Positions 55,478 to 64,000 of a stretch of 64,000 bases of DNA are shown here, in pieces. Under the pieces are notes generated by a model. The model saw only the letters and a program-made list of their open reading frames with translations, did no database searches and was not told the DNA's origin. This DNA is from CAVQBP01 sp963723205. Its GTDB lineage: Bacteria; Bacteroidota; Ignavibacteria; Ignavibacteriales; Ignavibacteriaceae. The translations under genes and the position numbers were made by a program. The DNA is taken from NCBI GenBank assembly GCA_963723205.1, contig CAVRQC010000017.1, forward strand, positions 1-64,000, in the 5' to 3' direction. The number at the start of each line of letters is the position of its first letter. The stretch's first letter is position 1.

Positions 55478-56956
55478 ATGACAGGGAAGAAGGTTCATGA
55501 AAAATTTTTATGCGAAATATGGAAAAATAAAAATTTTAATAAATCCCTTGCTACTAAAAACGGCAATCAAATTGAAATAATTGATGTCGGTGTTGAAAAT
55601 AAGGAATTAAGCGGACCTGATTTTAAAAATGCCCGTATAAAAATAGGGAATATCACATACTTTGGGGATGTAGAAATTGACAACTTTCAATCCGACTGGA
55701 AATTACACGGACATTACTTCAATAAAAAATACAGTAAAGTAATACTTCATGTCTTCTTTGAATGTGATGGCAGTAAACCATTTGTATTTACAAAAGAGGG
55801 AAGACGTGTACAATCAATCTCACTAGAAAATTTTCTGAGTAAGGATATTAATTCAGCACTTCAAAAAGCTATTCTTTCCGAGAGGAAAAACAGAATTTAT
55901 ATCATGCCTTGTTCCGAATCGAATATTTCTATTGAAGAAAAAATTAAACTTGATTTTATTTATGAACTCGGAATTAATAGGTTCAAGAAAAAATGCCAGA
56001 ACTTATTTTCCCGACTGAAAGAAATATCATATTTAAAAGAATTAAACCTGAAAGAGCCGGTTGTCAGGTATGAGCTTGATGAGAATTTTTATAACCGGAA
56101 ATTTTCAAACAAAAATTTTAGCAATCCTGTTATCTGGCAACAGCTTTTCTATGAATCAGTATTTGAAGCACTCGGTTATTCAAAAAATAAAGATGTAATG
56201 CGTAACCTTGCGGAAGAAGTAAATATTGAATATCTGAATTCTTTCAGGGAAAAAGAAAACCTGGTAAATGTTATTGAATCTGCTTTATTCAATGTTGCCG
56301 GTTTAATGCCGGATATTTATAAGTTGCCTGATGAAGAAACAGCTGAATATGTAAGACACCTAACACAGTACTGGAGTGATATAAAACTTAAGTATGACAG
56401 TAGAACTTTTAAAGCCGAGCAATGGCATTTCTTTAAGTTAAGACCTCAAAACTTTCCGACAATAAGGATTGCGGGAGGAGCAAGAATATTGTACAGGATT
56501 ATAAACCAGGATATAATTGGTAAAATTATTAAAAAAACTGAAACAACATATAACGATAAAAAATTAATTAGTGTTTTCAGGGACCAACTAATTGTAAAGG
56601 GTGAAGGTTTCTGGAGAAAGCATTTTGTCTTTGATCAGCCGGCTAAAAAAGATATCAAATATTTTATTGGTTTGTCAAGAGCCGATGAAATCATAATAAA
56701 TATTGTCCTTCCTTTTTTAGCTGTTTATTTTGAAATTTTCAGTAGTGAAACTCAAAAGCAGAAAATTATAAGATTATACACAAATTATTTACAGGTAAGT
56801 GAAAATCATTTGGTAGAAGAAGTCTCATCTACATTACAAATAAATGATGCATGGAAAAGAAGTATACTTTACCAGGGAATTTTGGACTTATACCGAACTT
56901 ATTGTTCCCGCAATAAATGTCTGGAGTGTAAAATAGGTGATAAGATATTTTCTTAG
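55478..56956 (+). CDS. DUF2851 family protein
   Basis: This 492-residue protein has an N-terminal half with the conserved DVGVENKELSGPDFKNARIK, YFGDVEIDNFQSDWKLHGHY and KVILHVFFECD. The C-terminal part has AEQWHFFKLRPQNFPTIRIA and a Cys-rich end, TYCSRNKCLECKIGDKIF, which fits the DUF2851 family (soluble, unknown function). The terminal CxxxxCLxC may bind zinc or an iron-sulfur group. The early part, with its Asp/Glu/His pattern, looks nuclease-like by eye, but this is inference. Its end overlaps the converging bifunctional-nuclease gene by 4 bp. Confidence 0.82.
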   Translation: MTGKKVHEKFLCEIWKNKNFNKSLATKNGNQIEIIDVGVENKELSGPDFKNARIKIGNITYFGDVEIDNFQSDWKLHGHYFNKKYSKVILHVFFECDGSKPFVFTKEGRRVQSISLENFLSKDINSALQKAILSERKNRIYIMPCSESNISIEEKIKLDFIYELGINRFKKKCQNLFSRLKEISYLKELNLKEPVVRYELDENFYNRKFSNKNFSNPVIWQQLFYESVFEALGYSKNKDVMRNLAEEVNIEYLNSFREKENLVNVIESALFNVAGLMPDIYKLPDEETAEYVRHLTQYWSDIKLKYDSRTFKAEQWHFFKLRPQNFPTIRIAGGARILYRIINQDIIGKIIKKTETTYNDKKLISVFRDQLIVKGEGFWRKHFVFDQPAKKDIKYFIGLSRADEIIINIVLPFLAVYFEIFSSETQKQKIIRLYTNYLQVSENHLVEEVSSTLQINDAWKRSILYQGILDLYRTYCSRNKCLECKIGDKIFS

Positions 56957-57549
56957 TTAATATTTGTTAATCTTTGAATATCATCCCTGAGTTTTGCGGC
57001 TTTTTCATATTCTTCTGCAGCGATAGCTTCTTTTAACTTACTCTGCAGGGATGCAATTTTTGCTTCTTTCGTTTTGGGTACTTCTTCTTTCTTATTACGA
57101 AGACCTTCCTGACTTAATCTCTCTTCTTTACCGCTTTCTTCGGAAGGCAGAAATGCTGCCGCCTCCATAACCTTTTCGGCAACATAAATCGGTGATTGAG
57201 TCCTAACAGCAAGTGCAATCGCATCACTGGGTCTTGCATCTACTTCGTTAGTTAATGCAGAGACTTCAAGAATTATTTTTGCATAAAATGTATTTTCTCT
57301 CAACTCATCAATAACAACTTCCATAACAGCGGCACCGAGATTATCCAGAACCTGCTTTAACAAGTCATGAGTTAATGGTCTAGGAGGTTTAATACCTTCA
57401 ATCTCAAGTGCTATTGCCTGGGCTTCAAAAGCACCGATTATAATTGGCAGCCTTCTGTTGCCATTAATCTCTTTTAATAAAATAGCATATGCACCACCTG
57501 TCGATGGACTTGATGATAAACCTAATATTTCACATTGAATCTTCTGCAA
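56953..57549 (-). CDS. Bifunctional nuclease (BFN/DUF151) domain protein with UVR motif
   Basis: This 198-residue protein has a DUF151 domain (residues 1-135): GGAYAILLKEINGNRRLPII, RPLTHDLL and DARPSDAIALAVRTQSPIYV. A Lys/Glu-rich linker and a C-terminal UVR helix pair (LQSKLKEAIAAEEYEKAAKL, then RDDIQRL) follow. DUF151 proteins are reported to cleave DNA and RNA. The UVR motif suggests contact with UvrB-like or Clp-adaptor partners. It is transcribed away from the DUF2851 gene's 3' end and lies 15 bp after etfA. Confidence 0.88.
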   Translation of the reverse strand: MQKIQCEILGLSSSPSTGGAYAILLKEINGNRRLPIIIGAFEAQAIALEIEGIKPPRPLTHDLLKQVLDNLGAAVMEVVIDELRENTFYAKIILEVSALTNEVDARPSDAIALAVRTQSPIYVAEKVMEAAAFLPSEESGKEERLSQEGLRNKKEEVPKTKEAKIASLQSKLKEAIAAEEYEKAAKLRDDIQRLTNIN

Positions 57550-57564
57550 AAAACTCTCCTAAAA

Positions 57565-58539
57565 TCATTGTGATTTAATTTTTTTAATTTCTTCAGTTAA
57601 TGCAGGCAATATTTCAAATGCATCACCTGCAATTCCGAAATCAGCAACACTAAAAATGGGTGCATCTTTATCTTTATTGATAGCAATAATATATTTTGAT
57701 GAAGACATTCCTGCTAAATGCTGTATTGCCCCGGAAATCCCGCATGCAACATACAAAGTTGGCGAGACAGTTTTTCCTGTTTGTCCGACTTGTTCTCTAT
57801 GGGGACGCCACCCGGCATCAACAACAGCCCGTGATGCACCTACGGCAGCACCGAATGATTCCGCCAGTTCTTCAACAAGATGGAAGTTTTCAGGACCTTT
57901 TAATCCTCTCCCGCCAGAGACAATAATATCGGCTTCAGCTACATCAAGCTTACCTTCAGATTTTTTAATTTCTACTACTCTGGTTTTATCATTAACAGTG
58001 CTGATCTCTTTTTCTTCAATTTCGGCAGCAATATTATTTTCAGAAGAAACGGGTTTAAATACGTTTGGTCTTATTGTAAATATCTTTTTTTCACTATTAA
58101 GTTTAACTTTGAGGAAAGCCTTTCCTGCATAAATTGGTCTTGTTGCAATCACTTCTCCGTCAGATACCTCAAGCTTTGTACAATCAACCAAAATTCCGGC
58201 ATCTATTTGTACTGCAATATGCGGGGCTAAATCTTTTCCTAAAGCTGTATTTGAAAATATTAAATAATCGGCTGATATTTCTTTAGCATAATTACCAATA
58301 ATTTCAGTATAAGCAGTAGTTGAATAATTAGTTAAACTGTCATTTTTAAAACGAACAATTTTCTTAATGCCGTATTTTGTTATATCATTGATATTCTCAA
58401 TATCATTGCCGATAATCAATGCTTCCGGATCCAGATTCAATTCTTTAGATATCCTGGAGGCAACTGAAACTACTTCAAAAGCAGCTCTTTTAAGTCTTCC
58501 TTCTCTTTGCTCTAAAAATGCTAATAATTTTTTAGCCAT
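57565..58539 (-). CDS. etfA: Electron transfer flavoprotein, alpha subunit
   Basis: This 324-residue subunit holds FAD for electron transfer between dehydrogenases and the quinone pool. The C-terminal FAD domain is diagnostic: VVDAGWRPHREQVGQTGKTV, YVACGISGAIQHLAGM and APIFSVADFGIAGD. The variable N-domain is of normal length. It follows etfB with a 12-bp gap on the minus strand, so the two form one unit. The menaquinone genes nearby are consistent with electron delivery to quinone, but no ETF dehydrogenase is in the window. Confidence 0.96.
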   Translation of the reverse strand: MAKKLLAFLEQREGRLKRAAFEVVSVASRISKELNLDPEALIIGNDIENINDITKYGIKKIVRFKNDSLTNYSTTAYTEIIGNYAKEISADYLIFSNTALGKDLAPHIAVQIDAGILVDCTKLEVSDGEVIATRPIYAGKAFLKVKLNSEKKIFTIRPNVFKPVSSENNIAAEIEEKEISTVNDKTRVVEIKKSEGKLDVAEADIIVSGGRGLKGPENFHLVEELAESFGAAVGASRAVVDAGWRPHREQVGQTGKTVSPTLYVACGISGAIQHLAGMSSSKYIIAINKDKDAPIFSVADFGIAGDAFEILPALTEEIKKIKSQ

Positions 58540-58551
58540 TAAAATACTCTA

Positions 58552-59298
58552 TTATATTACCTTAATTTCTTCTCTTAAAATTCTTACTAATTCGGGAACT
58601 GCAGAAACATCGTTCCCGATTATCTTCCCCGGTTGTTTGGCCGGGGGTTTATGTAATTCCAGAACTTCGGTATAGTTTTTTGATTCTGCTGCCGGTTTTT
58701 CTTCTATTATTTTTTTCTTTGCCGACATTATGCCTTTTAATGAAGCATACCTTGGTTCATTCAATCCTTTTTGCGCAGAGATTATTATTGGAAGCTCACT
58801 CTCAACAACTTCTTTTCCGCCTTCAATTTCTCTTTCTGCAGTAACTTTTTTATCCTCAATTTTAAGATCAACTACAACAGTTATGCAATTATAACCTAAA
58901 ATTTCTGCAGTTAGCTGAGGTACAATCGAATTATCGTAATCAACAGATTGTTTACCGCAGAAAACAATTTCGCATCCTTGGCTTTTTATCTCCTCCGCCA
59001 AAGCTTTGGCCACACTAATAGAGTCTCTTGGTGAATTGCTTTTAAGTAATACCCCTTTATCCACTCCCATTGCCAGTGCTTTCCTTATAGTATCCCTATT
59101 GTCATCATTACCAAGACTTATTGCGATAACTTCACCACCGAATTTTTCTTTGGTCTTTAATGCTTCCTCTACGGCAAATTCATCATAAGGATTAATTATA
59201 AATGTAACTCCGTTAGAGTCAATTGATTTTTCGTCTGATTCTATTTTAATTTTAGTAGCAGTATCCGGTACATGACTAATGCAAACTGCTATTTTCAT
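58552..59298 (-). CDS. etfB: Electron transfer flavoprotein, beta subunit
   Basis: This 248-residue subunit binds AMP and partners EtfA. It starts MKIAVCISHVPDTATKIKIE. It contains INPYDEFAVEEALKTKEKFG, the recognition-like segment EVVESELPIIISAQKGLNEP and RYASLKGIMSAKKK. The length is normal and there is no gap in the fold. It is the first gene of the etfB-etfA unit. Nothing in the ATP/AMP loop (GVDKGVLLKS) points to the bifurcating type with certainty. Confidence 0.95.
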   Translation of the reverse strand: MKIAVCISHVPDTATKIKIESDEKSIDSNGVTFIINPYDEFAVEEALKTKEKFGGEVIAISLGNDDNRDTIRKALAMGVDKGVLLKSNSPRDSISVAKALAEEIKSQGCEIVFCGKQSVDYDNSIVPQLTAEILGYNCITVVVDLKIEDKKVTAEREIEGGKEVVESELPIIISAQKGLNEPRYASLKGIMSAKKKIIEEKPAAESKNYTEVLELHKPPAKQPGKIIGNDVSAVPELVRILREEIKVI

Positions 59299-59446
59299 TA
59301 ATGCTCCATTTTAATTCAATTATTCTTACAAAAAAATATAACCATACACCACTATAAAATCAAACCAATCCCATGTGATAAGTATTAAATATTTAATCAG
59401 GTTATACTCTTTACAGTTTTTTTGAAATTGCTTAAATTTTATTGTT

Positions 59447-59737
59447 ATGGAAGAAGAAATTAAGCAGACCCACGGCATTGAAATTCTTAGCGAGGAAGAT
59501 ACTACAATCGGTATATCAAGTAAAGTAGTACTCTATAACGATGACTGGCACACTTTTGATGAGGTTATTACCCAATTACTTAAAGCTGTAAAATGCACCT
59601 TCGAAGAAGCTAGGAACTATGCTTTTGAAGTTCATGTGAAAGGGAAATCAATTGTCTTTTCGGGTTCTATGAACCAATGCCTGAAAGTTACCTCAATCCT
59701 TGAAGAAATTGCATTAAATACACAAATAATTACATGA
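59447..59737 (+). CDS. clpS: ATP-dependent Clp protease adaptor ClpS
   Basis: This 96-residue adaptor delivers N-degron substrates to ClpA-type unfoldases. The core is VVLYNDDWHTFDEVITQLLK, with the N-degron-pocket residues in the NDD-x2-TF motif, followed by GKSIVFSGSMNQCLKVTSIL. An N-terminal extension of about 25 acidic residues is as expected. It stands alone on the plus strand, divergent from etfB. The ClpA partner is not in the window. Confidence 0.93.
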   Translation: MEEEIKQTHGIEILSEEDTTIGISSKVVLYNDDWHTFDEVITQLLKAVKCTFEEARNYAFEVHVKGKSIVFSGSMNQCLKVTSILEEIALNTQIIT

Positions 59738-59888
59738 GGATTAGACTGAGGCAAAGACAAAGGTTTAATCCATTCATCCTCTATTCATTCTAGCATCCAA
59801 ATATTCAAATCTGCGCTTTTTATTGCAATTGTTTATGCTTTTTCTAATTCATATATTTACTCTCTTTTTTTGATAATTTTTCTACAAA

Positions 59889-60689
59889 ATGGCTTTTGAA
59901 TTTCATAATGACAGAGAAGTATATTTTGAGCATCAGGATTTAAATGCTTCAAAATACGTAATCCCTTTTATTGAAGAAAAGAAGAAAATAAGTCCGGGTC
60001 TGCATGTATTGGAAATAGGCTGCGGTGAAGGCGGAGTGTTAAAAAGTTTTATGAAAAGAGATTGTATAGTTACAGGGATTGATCTGAGTCAATCAAGGCT
60101 AGATGTTGCAGCTAAATTATTTGAAAAGGAAATTAAAGACGGAAAAGCAAATTTTATTTTTGGCGATATATATGATGTGGGAAACACACTAAAATCAAAA
60201 TATGATTTAATATTGCTGAAAGATACAATAGAACATATTTTTAACCAGGAAAAATTAATGAGATTCCTGAAATCAATATTAAAAGAAGATGGAAAAGTTT
60301 TTCTTGGTTTTCCTCCATGGCAAATGCCTTTCGGAGGTCATCAGCAGGTAAGTGAGAAAAAGATTTTTAACATGCTTCCTTATATTCATCTTTTACCAAA
60401 CGCTGTTTATAAATTTATATTAAAATTTTTTGGAAATAAAGAAAACTTTATTAAAGAACTTTTAGAGATAAAAGAGACAAGATTATCAATAGAATACTTT
60501 GAAAAAATTATTAAAAGGGCAGGATATAAAATAGACAAAGTAAAATTCTTTTTGATAAATCCTATTTATGAAATGAAATTTAAATTGAAACCGAAGGAGC
60601 AGTTTAAAATTATATCATGTATTCCTTACTTACGGAATTTTGTAACCACAACATGTTATTATTTATTAAGTGTAAATGAAAAGAAGTGA
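59889..60689 (+). CDS. Class I SAM-dependent methyltransferase
   Basis: This 266-residue protein has the SAM-binding motif HVLEIGCGEGGVLKSF (about 38-53), the acidic second motif VTGIDLSQSRLDVA and KYDLILLKDTIEHIFNQEKL for motif post-II. It is a UbiE/methyltransferase-11-type enzyme. The C-terminal part is specific and unrecognised, with a hydrophobic segment. The substrate is not indicated. A quinone methylase is possible but unsupported. Its stop lies 5 bp before the preferred typA start. Confidence 0.82.
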   Translation: MAFEFHNDREVYFEHQDLNASKYVIPFIEEKKKISPGLHVLEIGCGEGGVLKSFMKRDCIVTGIDLSQSRLDVAAKLFEKEIKDGKANFIFGDIYDVGNTLKSKYDLILLKDTIEHIFNQEKLMRFLKSILKEDGKVFLGFPPWQMPFGGHQQVSEKKIFNMLPYIHLLPNAVYKFILKFFGNKENFIKELLEIKETRLSIEYFEKIIKRAGYKIDKVKFFLINPIYEMKFKLKPKEQFKIISCIPYLRNFVTTTCYYLLSVNEKK

Positions 60690-60694
60690 AAAAT

Positions 60695-62536
60695 ATGACA
60701 GACATGAAAAGTAAAATAAGAAATATTGCAATTATAGCTCATGTAGATCATGGTAAAACTACCTTAGTTGATCATATGTTAAAACAAACAGGAGCTTTCA
60801 GAGATAACCAGCAGGTCGAAAAAAGAATTATGGATTCGAACGCTCTCGAAAAAGAGAGAGGGATAACAATCCTTGCAAAAAATTTGAGTATTAATTATAA
60901 AACTATTAAGATAAATATTATTGATACACCGGGACATGCAGATTTCGGCGGTGAAGTAGAAAGAACATTAAGAATGGTTGATGGTGTCTTACTTCTTGTA
61001 GATGCTGCAGAAGGACCGCTTCCTCAGACGAAATTTGTCCTTAAAAAATCATTGGACCTTGGTTTAAAACCGATAGTAGTTATAAATAAAATTGATCGAA
61101 AAGATGCAAGGCCTAATGATGTCTTAAATGAAGTATTTGATCTCTTTGTATCGCTGGGTGCATCTGAAGAACAACTGGATTTTCCATTTGTTTATACTAT
61201 TGCAAAGCAAGGTACAGCCAAACTGAATCTTGAAGACAAAAATGAATCTTTAACTCCTTTATTTGAAATAATTATTAATAATGTCCCTGAACCTGAAGGT
61301 GATTTAAATGAACCTTTTCAAATGTTAATGTCTGCAATAGACTATAATGATTATCTTGGCAGGATTGGCATAGGAAGAATTACTAATGGCTCATTGAAAG
61401 TCGGAGATAATGTAGTTTTAATTACAAAAGAAGGGGAGAAAATAAATTCCAAAATAACCAAGCTATATGCTTTTGAAAATATTAAACGAATTGAAGTAAA
61501 AGAAATTTCTGCCGGAGATATAGGAGCTATTGCCGGACTGGAGGACGTTGATATTGGTGATACCCTGGCAAGTCCGGAAAAACCGGAGCCACTGCCTTTC
61601 GTTGCAATTGATGAGCCTACAATAACAATGAATTTTATTGTGAATAATTCTCCTTTTGCAGGACTAGAAGGGAGATATGTAACAACCAGGAATATTAGTG
61701 AACGGTTATCAAAAGAATTGAAATCTAATGTTAGCTTAAGAGTCGAAATGACTGAATCACCTGATGTTTTTAAGGTAAGCGGAAGAGGTGAACTACATCT
61801 TGCTATTTTAATTGAAAATATGAGAAGGGAAGGTTATGAACTTCAGTTAAGCAAACCGCAGGTAATATTTAAAAAAATTGATGATGTTGTTTCCGAACCG
61901 GTTGAACATTTAATAATTGATGTACCGGAAGAATTTGTCGGAATTGTAATTGAAAAACTTGGTAAAAGAAAAGCAGAAATGAAAAATATGATAAATTTTA
62001 ACGAGAATACCAGGGTTGAATTTCTAATTCCATCAAGAGGATTGATTGGTTATCGGGCTGAATTTATAACCGATACAAAAGGCAATGGCATACTTCATCA
62101 TAATTTTGAAGGTTATGAACCCTACAAAGGAGATATCGTTCACAGGCAGAGAGGTGCATTGGTATCAATGGAAAACGGAAACGCATCTGCTTACGCTATG
62201 TATAAACTGCAGGAAAGATCAATCTTCTTTATTGAACCCGGGACAAAGGTTTATGAAGGTATGGTTGTCGGTGAAAACTCAAGAAATAATGATATGCATG
62301 TAAATGTTACTAAAACCAAGCAGTTAACAAATATGAGAGCTTCCGGTGCAGATGAGGCAATCCGTTTAGAACCTCCTACTATATTAACTCTTGAACAAGC
62401 TATTGAATGGATAACCGAAGATGAATATGTTGAAGTTACTCCCCAAAGTATAAGGCTTCGTAAAAAATATTTAACAGAGCAGGATAGAAAAAATGCAAGG
62501 TTAGCCGATAAGCAAAAGGCAGAAGCTGCAGCTTAG
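60695..62536 (+). CDS. typA: Translational GTPase TypA/BipA
   Basis: This 613-residue ribosome-binding GTPase aids 50S assembly and stress adaptation. G1 AHVDHGKTT, ERGITILAKN, G3 DTPGHADFGGEVER and G4 NKIDRKDARP are followed by the C-terminal BipA domain (RGALVSMENGNASAYAMYKL, EGMVVGENSRNNDMHVNVTK). A GTG at 60686 would add three residues; the ATG at 60695 is preferred because AGAAG lies 8 bases upstream. The length is typical. Confidence 0.97.
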   Translation: MTDMKSKIRNIAIIAHVDHGKTTLVDHMLKQTGAFRDNQQVEKRIMDSNALEKERGITILAKNLSINYKTIKINIIDTPGHADFGGEVERTLRMVDGVLLLVDAAEGPLPQTKFVLKKSLDLGLKPIVVINKIDRKDARPNDVLNEVFDLFVSLGASEEQLDFPFVYTIAKQGTAKLNLEDKNESLTPLFEIIINNVPEPEGDLNEPFQMLMSAIDYNDYLGRIGIGRITNGSLKVGDNVVLITKEGEKINSKITKLYAFENIKRIEVKEISAGDIGAIAGLEDVDIGDTLASPEKPEPLPFVAIDEPTITMNFIVNNSPFAGLEGRYVTTRNISERLSKELKSNVSLRVEMTESPDVFKVSGRGELHLAILIENMRREGYELQLSKPQVIFKKIDDVVSEPVEHLIIDVPEEFVGIVIEKLGKRKAEMKNMINFNENTRVEFLIPSRGLIGYRAEFITDTKGNGILHHNFEGYEPYKGDIVHRQRGALVSMENGNASAYAMYKLQERSIFFIEPGTKVYEGMVVGENSRNNDMHVNVTKTKQLTNMRASGADEAIRLEPPTILTLEQAIEWITEDEYVEVTPQSIRLRKKYLTEQDRKNARLADKQKAEAAA

Positions 62537-62563
62537 TTATCAATTCTTAAAAACAAAAAGGAT

Positions 62564-63199
62564 TTGATGGGGATATATTTAGTCGTAATCGGCGGGATAT
62601 TCTGGTTGTTAGCTTATCTTGAAATCATCAGAAAAGGATTTAAAGATAAAGCTTACGGAATGCCGGTTCCTGCATTATTAATTAACTTTTCATGGGAATT
62701 TATATTCTCTTTTGTTTATCCACCCGATAATGCCCAGCTTTATATAAATTATCTCTGGTTATTATTTGACGTTATTATCTTTTATCAGCTTTTAAAGTAT
62801 TGGAAAAATGATTTCAACAAAATACCTCCATTGGTTTTTTATATCTCTTTGTTTTCATTAATGATATTTGCATATCTTTTAGTAATTGTAAACGTCAAAG
62901 AGTTCGGTGGATTATTGGGTTGTTTCTATTCTGCATATGGCAACAATCTTCTAATGTCTGTTCTTTTCATTATTATGTTATTTCGTCGTAAATCACTTGC
63001 GGGGCAATCTGTTTCTATTGCTTTTTTTAAGTTAATAGGAACTTTAATAACCTCTATTGGCTATTATAAATTTGAACCGGTAATAACTAATTCATTTTTA
63101 TTAAAGTACTTTTTTGTAGCTATTCTGATTTTCGATACTGTATATTTAATTTTGCTTTACCTTCAATCTAAAAAACAGATATTATTTTCTGTTAAGTGA
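62564..63199 (+). CDS. Multi-pass membrane protein, possibly transmembrane terpene-cyclase-like
   Basis: This 211-residue protein has about seven membrane helices: residues 3-23, 33-52, 61-82, 92-111, 115-140, 150-170 and 182-202. The motif PVPALLINFSWEFIFSFVYP, with Glu in a WEF context, and a later WLLFDVIIFYQLLKY recall the acidic residues of Pyr4/PaxB-type transmembrane terpene cyclases (Glu in helix 2; Asp in a later helix). That resemblance is by eye and not proven. No isoprenoid genes adjoin except the menaquinone genes far away. Start codon: GATTTG-ATGGGG region at 62564-62570. Confidence 0.6.
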   Translation: MMGIYLVVIGGIFWLLAYLEIIRKGFKDKAYGMPVPALLINFSWEFIFSFVYPPDNAQLYINYLWLLFDVIIFYQLLKYWKNDFNKIPPLVFYISLFSLMIFAYLLVIVNVKEFGGLLGCFYSAYGNNLLMSVLFIIMLFRRKSLAGQSVSIAFFKLIGTLITSIGYYKFEPVITNSFLLKYFFVAILIFDTVYLILLYLQSKKQILFSVK

Positions 63200-63304
63200 A
63201 GTATTTCAAGTGTATTGATAATCTTGTTTAAATCTTTTTAATTTCGACAAATAGAATCTATCCCATAAATTCTTTAACTTAGTTGCAAAAATTATGGAGA
63301 AAAA

Positions 63305-64000
63305 ATGTCTGAAGATGTAATTAAAAATTTAGAACCAAAAATCTTGTGGCAAAGATTTTACGAAATAACCCGTGTACCTCGTCCTTCAAAAAAAGAGGGA
63401 AAAATTATTCAGCATATGAAAAATCTTTTAAAAGATCTTAATGTTGAATTCAAAGAAGATAATGTAGGAAATATTCTTGCAAAAGTTCCGGCAACTCCCG
63501 GTCTGGAAAGTTCGCCAACTGTTATTCTACAGGGACATGTTGATATGGTTTGTGAAAAAAATAAAAGCAAGAATCATGATTTTGAGAATGATCCTATAGA
63601 GTTGATTAAAAAAGATGGCTGGATTACTGCCGATGGAACAACTTTAGGAAGTGACAACGGGATAGGGGTTTCTGCTGCACTAGCAGTAATTACCGATAAG
63701 GAAGTTAAGCACGGACCAATCGAAATTCTAATGACAGTTGACGAAGAAACCGGTATGACGGGAGCAAACAACATTAATCCAGGGTTCATGGCTGGAAAAA
63801 TCCTTCTTAATATGGATTCGGAAGAAGAAGGGACTTTCTATGTAGGTTGTTCCGGCGGTATGGATACTGTTGCAGAATTTAATATTGAATTTGAAAATAC
63901 TCCCGAGAATTTTATTCCTTATGAATTACTTATTACCGGTTTAAAGGGGGGGCATTCAGGACTTGATATAATTTCAGGCAGGGCAAATGCAATTAAATTA
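63305..64000 (+). CDS. pepD: Aminoacyl-histidine dipeptidase (peptidase D), cut by window end
   Basis: The frame is open from the ATG at 63305 to the window end (232 codons visible; the full family length is about 485). This M20-type metallopeptidase hydrolyses dipeptides such as carnosine. Metal ligands are visible: H78 and D80 in LQGHVDMVCEK, D117 in TTLGSDNGIG, catalytic E147 with E148 in TVDEETGMTG. These motifs are specific for the PepD branch. GGAG lies a few bases before the start. The C-terminal half, including further ligands, lies beyond the window. Confidence 0.94.
   Translation, partial: MSEDVIKNLEPKILWQRFYEITRVPRPSKKEGKIIQHMKNLLKDLNVEFKEDNVGNILAKVPATPGLESSPTVILQGHVDMVCEKNKSKNHDFENDPIELIKKDGWITADGTTLGSDNGIGVSAALAVITDKEVKHGPIEILMTVDEETGMTGANNINPGFMAGKILLNMDSEEEGTFYVGCSGGMDTVAEFNIEFENTPENFIPYELLITGLKGGHSGLDIISGRANAIKL

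Noticed and set aside
57656..58132. 158-codon open frame antisense to etfA
   Set aside because: It is the mirror of a conserved gene with biased codons. No start signal or protein family supports it.
1..64000. CRISPR array, tRNA, rRNA, prophage or defence island
   Set aside because: No regularly spaced repeats, cloverleaf-like segments, phage genes or known defence genes were seen on either strand.

Overview
The window is AT-rich, gene-dense bacterial chromosome. It suggests a member of the Ignavibacteria/Chlorobi side of the Bacteroidetes-Chlorobi group. The evidence is: two proteins, plus the decayed tail of a third, with C-terminal sorting domains of the type IX secretion system; a GWxTD-domain gene; a TonB-dependent receptor with a carboxypeptidase-like N-domain; many start sites with weak or no Shine-Dalgarno sequence; and a complete aerobic-type menaquinone branch apart from menC. 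The lineage is inferred from gene content, not from a marker-gene comparison.

Layout. 1-1316: an IS4-type insertion sequence whose left inverted repeat begins at base 1; it abuts a decayed RAYT (REP-associated tyrosine transposase) with two REP-like palindromes. 1916-11898: menaquinone genes (a MenI-like thioesterase on +; menE, menA, menB, menH, menD, menF on -), interrupted by a patatin-like phospholipase and an NmrA-type reductase. 12005-12961: rsgA, complete only if it starts at a non-AUG codon (ATA). 13036-18006: envelope genes on the minus strand (FadL/OmpP1-like barrel, two low-complexity lipoproteins, a predicted outer-membrane protein, a small lipoprotein, a membrane-anchored protein), followed by an ATP-grasp gene. 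19192-28992: lepA, lepB, a secreted subtilisin-like protease, an O-methyltransferase, a small unknown gene, a YigZ-family gene and uvrA. 29092-37151: a small unknown gene, a TonB receptor, a 1509-residue secreted BNR-repeat protein and a lipoprotein. 37334-37492: relic of a type IX sorting domain.

37677-42328: citrate synthase, pyrG (behind a near-consensus sigma70-like promoter) and an overlapping TPR gene. 42548-46470: a carboxypeptidase-regulatory-domain protein, a GWxTD gene broken by three single-base frameshifts, and a TonB-like protein. 46576-55321: purN, purH, the cell-shape operon mreB-mreC-mreD-mrdA-mrdB, and pyrF. 55478-59298: DUF2851, a bifunctional-nuclease/UVR protein, etfA and etfB. 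59447-64000: clpS, a methyltransferase, typA, a small multi-pass membrane protein that resembles transmembrane terpene cyclases, and the start of a peptidase D gene cut by the window end.

Most of the window is housekeeping: respiratory quinone supply, envelope growth, translation GTPases, nucleotide synthesis and DNA repair. I did not find a CRISPR array, prophage, defence island, tRNA or rRNA. The points most worth a second look are the frameshifted GWxTD gene, the ATA-started rsgA, the sorting-domain relic, the RAYT/REP pair next to the IS, the missing menC and the possible terpene-cyclase-like protein.
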